From assembly GCA_035298385.1 (NCBI GenBank), contig DATGYC010000219.1, positions 1 through 8,263 on the forward strand: a stretch of 8,263 nucleotides of DNA, written 5' to 3'. The position numbers were made by a program, and so were the translations under genes. The notes under the pieces were generated by a model. It saw only the letters and a list, made by a program, of their open reading frames with translations. It did no database searches and was not told the DNA's origin. Source of the DNA: DATGYC01 sp035298385. Lineage in GTDB: Bacteria > Bacillota > Sulfobacillia > Symbiobacteriales > Symbiobacteriaceae. Each line of letters opens with the position of its first letter. The first letter of the stretch is position 1. Shown here piece after piece: positions 5,446-8,263 of the stretch.

Positions 5446-6234
5446 ATGGATGATAAGGAGAAGGAGCAGGTTGATACCGCACCGCCAGGGCTAGAGGAGC
5501 GGGGCTGGCCGGACGAACTGGTCCGGGAGTTGATCCCGCGAGCCCAGGCGGGTGATGAAGCGGCGAGGGGCGCCCTGGTGGAGGGAAACCTTCGCTTGGT
5601 ACGCGCCCTGGTTGGGCGGTTTGCCTCGACCGGAGCTGACCTGGAGGACCTCTACCAGATCGGCTGCATCGGCCTCTTAAAGGCGGTCGACCGGTTCGAC
5701 CTGACGTATGACGTGCGCTTCTCTACCTACGCAGTCCCCCTGATCCTGGGTGAGATTCGGCGCTACCTGCGGGACGACGGGCTGATCCGGGTCAGCCGCT
5801 CCCTGAAGCAGATCGCCCAGGCCGCCCGCCGGGCCGAGGAGGAGTTGCGGGCGCAGCTCGGGCGTGACCCCGGGGTGGACGAGGTCGCCGCCAAGCTAGA
5901 CGTCCCGGTCGAGCAGCTCGTCGAGGCGCTGGATGGGACCCGGGCGCCCACCTCGATCCACCAGACCGTCCATGAGGGCGACGGCGACCCGATCTACCTC
6001 CTCGACCAACTAGCGGCGGAGGGCGGTCGGGAGGCACAGTGGCTGGATCGGGTCGCCCTGCGCGAAGGGCTGGCCCAACTCCCACAGCGGGAGCAGGTCG
6101 TTCTCTACTTACGCTTCTTCAAGGGGCAGACCCAGCAGGAGGTAGCGGACTACCTGGGCTGTTCACAGGTTCAGGTCTCCCGGCTCGAGCGGGCCGCCAT
6201 CGCCAAGATCCGTGCCTTCATGAGTGCCTCCTGA
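5446..6234 (+). CDS. sigF: RNA polymerase sigma factor sigma-F (SpoIIAC)
   Basis: First forespore-specific sigma factor; it directs RNA polymerase to early forespore genes once released from SpoIIAB. The 262 residues contain region 2 (about 45-115) with DLYQIGCIGLLKAVDRFD (68-85) and RFSTYAVPLILGEIRRYLRDDG split across core-binding and -10-recognition parts. Region 3 lies at about 118-190, with the SIHQTVHEGDGDP stretch at 170-182. Region 4 (about 200-258) has the -35 helix-turn-helix around QEVADYLGCSQVQVSRLE (231-248). The RFSTYAVP and DGDPI segments identify sigma-F rather than sigma-G or sigma-B. No Shine-Dalgarno lies near the ATG; the closest GGAGG (5407-5411) is 34 bases away, so translation probably depends on ribosomes finishing spoIIAB six bases upstream. 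No in-frame start nearby fits better. Confidence 0.96.
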   Translation: MDDKEKEQVDTAPPGLEERGWPDELVRELIPRAQAGDEAARGALVEGNLRLVRALVGRFASTGADLEDLYQIGCIGLLKAVDRFDLTYDVRFSTYAVPLILGEIRRYLRDDGLIRVSRSLKQIAQAARRAEEELRAQLGRDPGVDEVAAKLDVPVEQLVEALDGTRAPTSIHQTVHEGDGDPIYLLDQLAAEGGREAQWLDRVALREGLAQLPQREQVVLYLRFFKGQTQQEVADYLGCSQVQVSRLERAAIAKIRAFMSAS

Positions 6235-6239
6235 GGACT

Positions 6240-6268
6240 GCATAGGCCCGGGAAGCGGTGGCAAGCTA
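6240..6268 (+). promoter_or_regulatory. Candidate forespore promoter (sigma-F/sigma-G) for the spoVAEa-type gene
   Basis: GCATA at 6240-6244 is a full match to the forespore -35 pattern GHATR. After 17 bases CAAGCTA (6262-6268) matches the -10 pattern CATnnTA with one mismatch. It begins only six bases after the sigF stop codon, exactly where the spoVA operon promoter lies in B. subtilis, which is sigma-G dependent. The leader would be about 100 bases. Confidence 0.5.
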
Positions 6269-6294
6269 ACAAGGTCAAAAGATACGTCCGGCGA

Positions 6295-6309
6295 GGGCGG
6301 ATGCCGTCC
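6295..6309 (+). other. Small hairpin in the sigF - spoVAEa spacer
   Basis: GGGCGG (6295-6300) can pair with CCGTCC (6304-6309, one G-U) across a three-base loop. No T-run follows, so it is not a convincing terminator. It may only be a weak RNA structure in the leader. The rest of the 139-base spacer holds the candidate promoter and the ribosome binding site, and I see no other gene in it. Confidence 0.25.
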
Positions 6310-6373
6310 AGTGGCTCGGTAGGCGGAGTCCGATGCCGGGCGCTTTTGACTTTCCGGCGGGGGAGGGAAGAAG

Positions 6374-7009
6374 ATGGAGGGGCGCACCCGTCTCATCCTG
6401 GTCACGGATGGCGACAACATCGCGCGCCGGGCGATGGAGGTCGCAGCGGCGGAGCTCAACCTCCGTTGCATCTCGGCCTCGGCTGGCAACCCGACCCCCC
6501 TGACCGGCCCCCAACTGCTCGGGCTGATCGCCCAGGTCCCGTACGATCCCGTCCTGGTGATGGTCGACGACAAGGGGGACCCGGGCCGGGGACGCGGGGA
6601 GCAGGTCCTGGACTACCTCTGTCACTCGGATGCCGTGGAGGTGCTTGGCGTCGTCGCTGTCGCCTCGCATACAAAGCTGGCCCGCGGGACCCACGTCGAC
6701 CTCTCGATCACCCGGCAGGGCCGACTCTTCAGTGGGCCGGTCGATAAGGAGGGAGATCCGCGCAGGCGGGAGGAGTTCCTCTGTGGGGACACCGTGGACG
6801 TCCTTCGGACGATCCAGGTCCCGATCATCGTCGGGCTGGGCGACCCGGGCAAGATGCACGGCTCGGATGACGTCCTGCGAGGCTGCCATGTGACGATCCG
6901 GGCGATTCAGACCGTGCTGCACCATCACGGCTTGGCGCCCGCTCCAGTGGGCGGCGTGCCGCCCCTGCCGCCGCCGCATCCCCGGGCGGAGGGGGCCTCT
7001 CTTGATTGA
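6374..7009 (+). CDS. spoVAEA: Stage V sporulation protein AE, soluble SpoVAEa type
   Basis: Member of the soluble SpoVAE/SpoVAEa family (Pfam SpoVAE); the exact biochemical role is unsettled. The SpoVA proteins move Ca-dipicolinate into the forespore and release it on germination. The 211 residues have no signal peptide or membrane segment. Recognisable family blocks are LILVTDGD (7-14), ISASAGNPTPL (33-43), LVMVDDKGDPGRGRGE (61-76), GVVAVASHT (92-100) and IIVGLGDPGKMHGSDD (151-166). The C-terminal 22 residues form a Pro-rich tail not expected in the core family. The start has GGGAGG at 6361-6366, seven bases upstream. The position between sigF and lysA is that of the spoVA operon in B. subtilis, but spoVAA, AB, AC, AD, AEb and AF are all absent here, so it stands alone. 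Family assignment rests on recalled motifs and synteny. Confidence 0.85.
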   Translation: MEGRTRLILVTDGDNIARRAMEVAAAELNLRCISASAGNPTPLTGPQLLGLIAQVPYDPVLVMVDDKGDPGRGRGEQVLDYLCHSDAVEVLGVVAVASHTKLARGTHVDLSITRQGRLFSGPVDKEGDPRRREEFLCGDTVDVLRTIQVPIIVGLGDPGKMHGSDDVLRGCHVTIRAIQTVLHHHGLAPAPVGGVPPLPPPHPRAEGASLD

Positions 7010-7035
7010 CAGTGACACCCTAAAAATGGTATGGT
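7006..7035 (+). promoter_or_regulatory. Sigma-A-type promoter of lysA
   Basis: TTGACA (7006-7011) is a perfect -35 hexamer. After 18 bases comes TATGGT (7030-7035), a -10 with two mismatches to TATAAT. The -35 overlaps the TGA stop of the upstream gene. Transcription should begin near 7042, giving a 50-base leader. This implies lysA is expressed in vegetative cells independently of the sporulation genes. Confidence 0.7.
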
Positions 7036-7050
7036 GAGGTCAATTTTTAG
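7020..7050. repeat. AT-rich inverted repeat flanking the lysA -10 box
   Basis: CTAAAAAT (7020-7027) and its exact inverse ATTTTTAG (7043-7050) are separated by 15 bases that contain the -10 hexamer. The arm centres are 23 bp apart, about two helical turns, as expected for a dimeric repressor. The left arm lies upstream of the predicted start, so this is an operator-type site, not an RNA hairpin. The arms stand out in GC-rich DNA. Confidence 0.5.
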
Positions 7051-7053
7051 CGA

Positions 7054-7078
7054 GTAGGGACCTGCCTACCGCAGGAGG
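7054..7078 (+). promoter_or_regulatory. Two mutually exclusive hairpins at the lysA ribosome binding site
   Basis: GTAGG (7054-7058) can pair with CCTAC (7065-7069). Alternatively CCTGC (7061-7065) can pair with GCAGG (7071-7075), which covers half of the Shine-Dalgarno AGGAGG (7073-7078). The two share base 7065, so only one can form. The pattern suits translational control but the stems are only five base pairs. The leader is far too short for a lysine riboswitch. Confidence 0.3.
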
Positions 7079-7091
7079 AAGAGCCAGAGCC

Positions 7092-8263
7092 ATGCCGCAC
7101 TTCTACGGGACCGCGACGCGCAATGAGCAAGACCATCTGGTAATCGGTGGCGTGGACGTCGCCGATCTGGCCGCCGAGTTCGGCACCCCTCTGTACGTCA
7201 TGGACGAGGCCCTAATCCGGGCCAATTGTCGCGCCTACCGGCAGGCGTTTGAACCGGCCTACGCGAACGTCGCCATCGCCTACGCCTCCAAGGCCTTCCT
7301 CTGCACCGCGATGGTCGCCCTGGTCGAGCAGGAGGGGCTCTCCCTCGACGTCGTCTCCGGCGGTGAGATCTACACGGCCCGGATTGCTGGCTACCCAATG
7401 GCAAAGACCTTCTTCCACGGCAATAACAAGACCCGCGCCGAGATCGAGTACGCCCTGCAGTCCGGGGTTGGCCGTTTCATCACCGACACCGAACAGGAGC
7501 TCCGCCTGATCGACCAGGTCGCTGGCGAACTTGGAGTGAAGGCGGCGGTGATGCTCCGCCTCTCGCCGGGCGTGGGCGCCCACACCCACGAGTACATCAC
7601 GACGGGGCAGCTTGACTCCAAGTTCGGCTTCCCGATCGAGACCGGAGCCGCACTCGAAGCGGTCCGGCTCGCGCTCTCCCTCGCACACATCGACCTGAAG
7701 GGCTACCACTGCCACATCGGTTCGCAGATCTTTGAGTTGGTCGGCTTTGGCCTGGCCGCTGAGCGGATGGTCGACTTCGTCGCCCACGTCCGTGACCACC
7801 TCGGCTTCACGGCGGTCGACCTGAACCTGGGCGGCGGCCTTGGCGTCCGCTACACCGGCGAGGATACCCCGGAGTCCCCGGGCGCCCTGGCGGCGGTCGT
7901 CACGCTCGCAGTCAAGGAGGGTTGCGCCCGCCATGGCCTGCCCGAGCCGCGCCTGATCTTCGAGCCCGGCCGCTCGATCGTGGCCGAGGCCGGCACGACG
8001 CTCTACACCGTGGGCACCATCAAGGAGATCCCCGGCATCCGGACCTACATCGCCGTCGATGGCGGCATGGGCGACAACATCCGCCCGGCCCTCTACCAGG
8101 CGGTCTATGAGGGCGTCATCGCCACCAAGCTCTCCGAGCCAGCCACCAAGACGGTCACCGTCGTCGGCCGTTACTGCGAGTCGGGCGACAAGCTGCTGGT
8201 CGATACGAAGCTCGCCCCGAGCGTGGCGCCCGGCGACCTGCTGGCGGTCTTCACGACGGGTGC
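7092..8263 (+). CDS. lysA: Diaminopimelate decarboxylase LysA (3' end outside window)
   Basis: PLP-dependent enzyme that decarboxylates meso-diaminopimelate to L-lysine, the last step of lysine synthesis. The 390 residues visible here are most of the usual 430-440. They include YASKAF with PLP-binding Lys67, SLDVVSGGE, HGNNK, DSKFGF (175-180), HCHIGSQI (206-213), LGGGLG (246-251), EPGRS (291-295) that binds the PLP phosphate, DGGM (323-326) and the active-site CESGD (362-366). The frame is open to the right edge, where FTTG matches the family sequence just before the final conserved GAY region. The ATG start gives the family's typical N-terminus (a FYGTATRN-like block). AGGAGG at 7073-7078 is 13 bases upstream, slightly long. 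Lysine and diaminopimelate levels bear on both growth and spore wall formation, which may explain this conserved neighbourhood. Confidence 0.97.
   Translation, partial: MPHFYGTATRNEQDHLVIGGVDVADLAAEFGTPLYVMDEALIRANCRAYRQAFEPAYANVAIAYASKAFLCTAMVALVEQEGLSLDVVSGGEIYTARIAGYPMAKTFFHGNNKTRAEIEYALQSGVGRFITDTEQELRLIDQVAGELGVKAAVMLRLSPGVGAHTHEYITTGQLDSKFGFPIETGAALEAVRLALSLAHIDLKGYHCHIGSQIFELVGFGLAAERMVDFVAHVRDHLGFTAVDLNLGGGLGVRYTGEDTPESPGALAAVVTLAVKEGCARHGLPEPRLIFEPGRSIVAEAGTTLYTVGTIKEIPGIRTYIAVDGGMGDNIRPALYQAVYEGVIATKLSEPATKTVTVVGRYCESGDKLLVDTKLAPSVAPGDLLAVFTTG

Noticed and set aside
6275..7018. Minus-strand open frame (247 codons) opposite the spoVAEa-type gene
   Set aside because: The sense strand encodes recognisable SpoVAE family blocks; the antisense product shows no domain.
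6995..7091. Lysine riboswitch before lysA
   Set aside because: The predicted leader is about 50 bases, while the lysine aptamer needs over 150 bases; no matching core is seen.
7212..7934. Minus-strand open frame (240 codons) opposite lysA
   Set aside because: The sense strand is an unambiguous LysA; the mirror frame is a by-product of codon bias.

Overview
The window comes from a GC-rich, endospore-forming member of the Firmicutes (Bacillota). The evidence is the gene order dacF - spoIIAA - spoIIAB - sigF - spoVAEa-type gene - lysA, the chromosomal neighbourhood known from Bacillus subtilis. Third codon positions strongly favour G/C, Shine-Dalgarno sites are strong (AGGAGG class), and one gene starts with TTG. 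The order suggests a deep-branching high-GC lineage of spore formers, but no genus can be fixed from the sequence alone.

Layout. Bases 53-2369 (minus strand) hold a two-gene ABC exporter: an ATPase followed by a 516-residue polytopic permease, overlapping by 8 bases and so translationally coupled. Bases 2370-2541 are a divergent intergenic region with a weak candidate forespore-type promoter pointing right. Bases 2542-4416 (plus strand) hold a small secreted Pro/Ala/Gln-rich protein of unknown function and dacF, a D,D-carboxypeptidase, 27 bases apart and closed by a strong hairpin terminator. A control region at 4447-4583 contains Spo0A-box-like sequences, a dyad and a duplicated ribosome binding site. 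Bases 4584-6234 are the spoIIA operon (spoIIAA, spoIIAB, sigF). Bases 6235-6373 are a spacer with a candidate sigma-F/sigma-G promoter. Bases 6374-7009 encode a SpoVAEa-type soluble protein. From 7092 to the right edge is lysA, truncated by the window, with its own sigma-A-type promoter.

How the genes work together. SpoIIAB is the anti-sigma factor and kinase that holds sigma-F. Dephosphorylated SpoIIAA releases it, and sigma-F then starts forespore transcription. DacF trims peptidoglycan peptides in the spore, LysA makes lysine from meso-diaminopimelate (the cross-linking residue of the wall), and SpoVA proteins handle dipicolinic acid and germination. The locus therefore couples the compartment switch to wall and spore-core maturation.

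The most notable points are these. The spoVA cluster normally found between sigF and lysA is reduced to the soluble spoVAEa gene alone. SpoIIAA has Phe where Gly normally follows the phospho-acceptor serine. SpoIIAB carries an extra acidic/Gly/Pro loop. An uncharacterised secreted proline-rich protein sits in front of dacF. The lysA leader contains an AT-rich inverted repeat around the -10 box and two mutually exclusive small hairpins at the ribosome binding site. I see no CRISPR array, insertion sequence, tRNA or rRNA. No wholly new system is evident; the window is a recognisable sporulation locus with unusual local changes.
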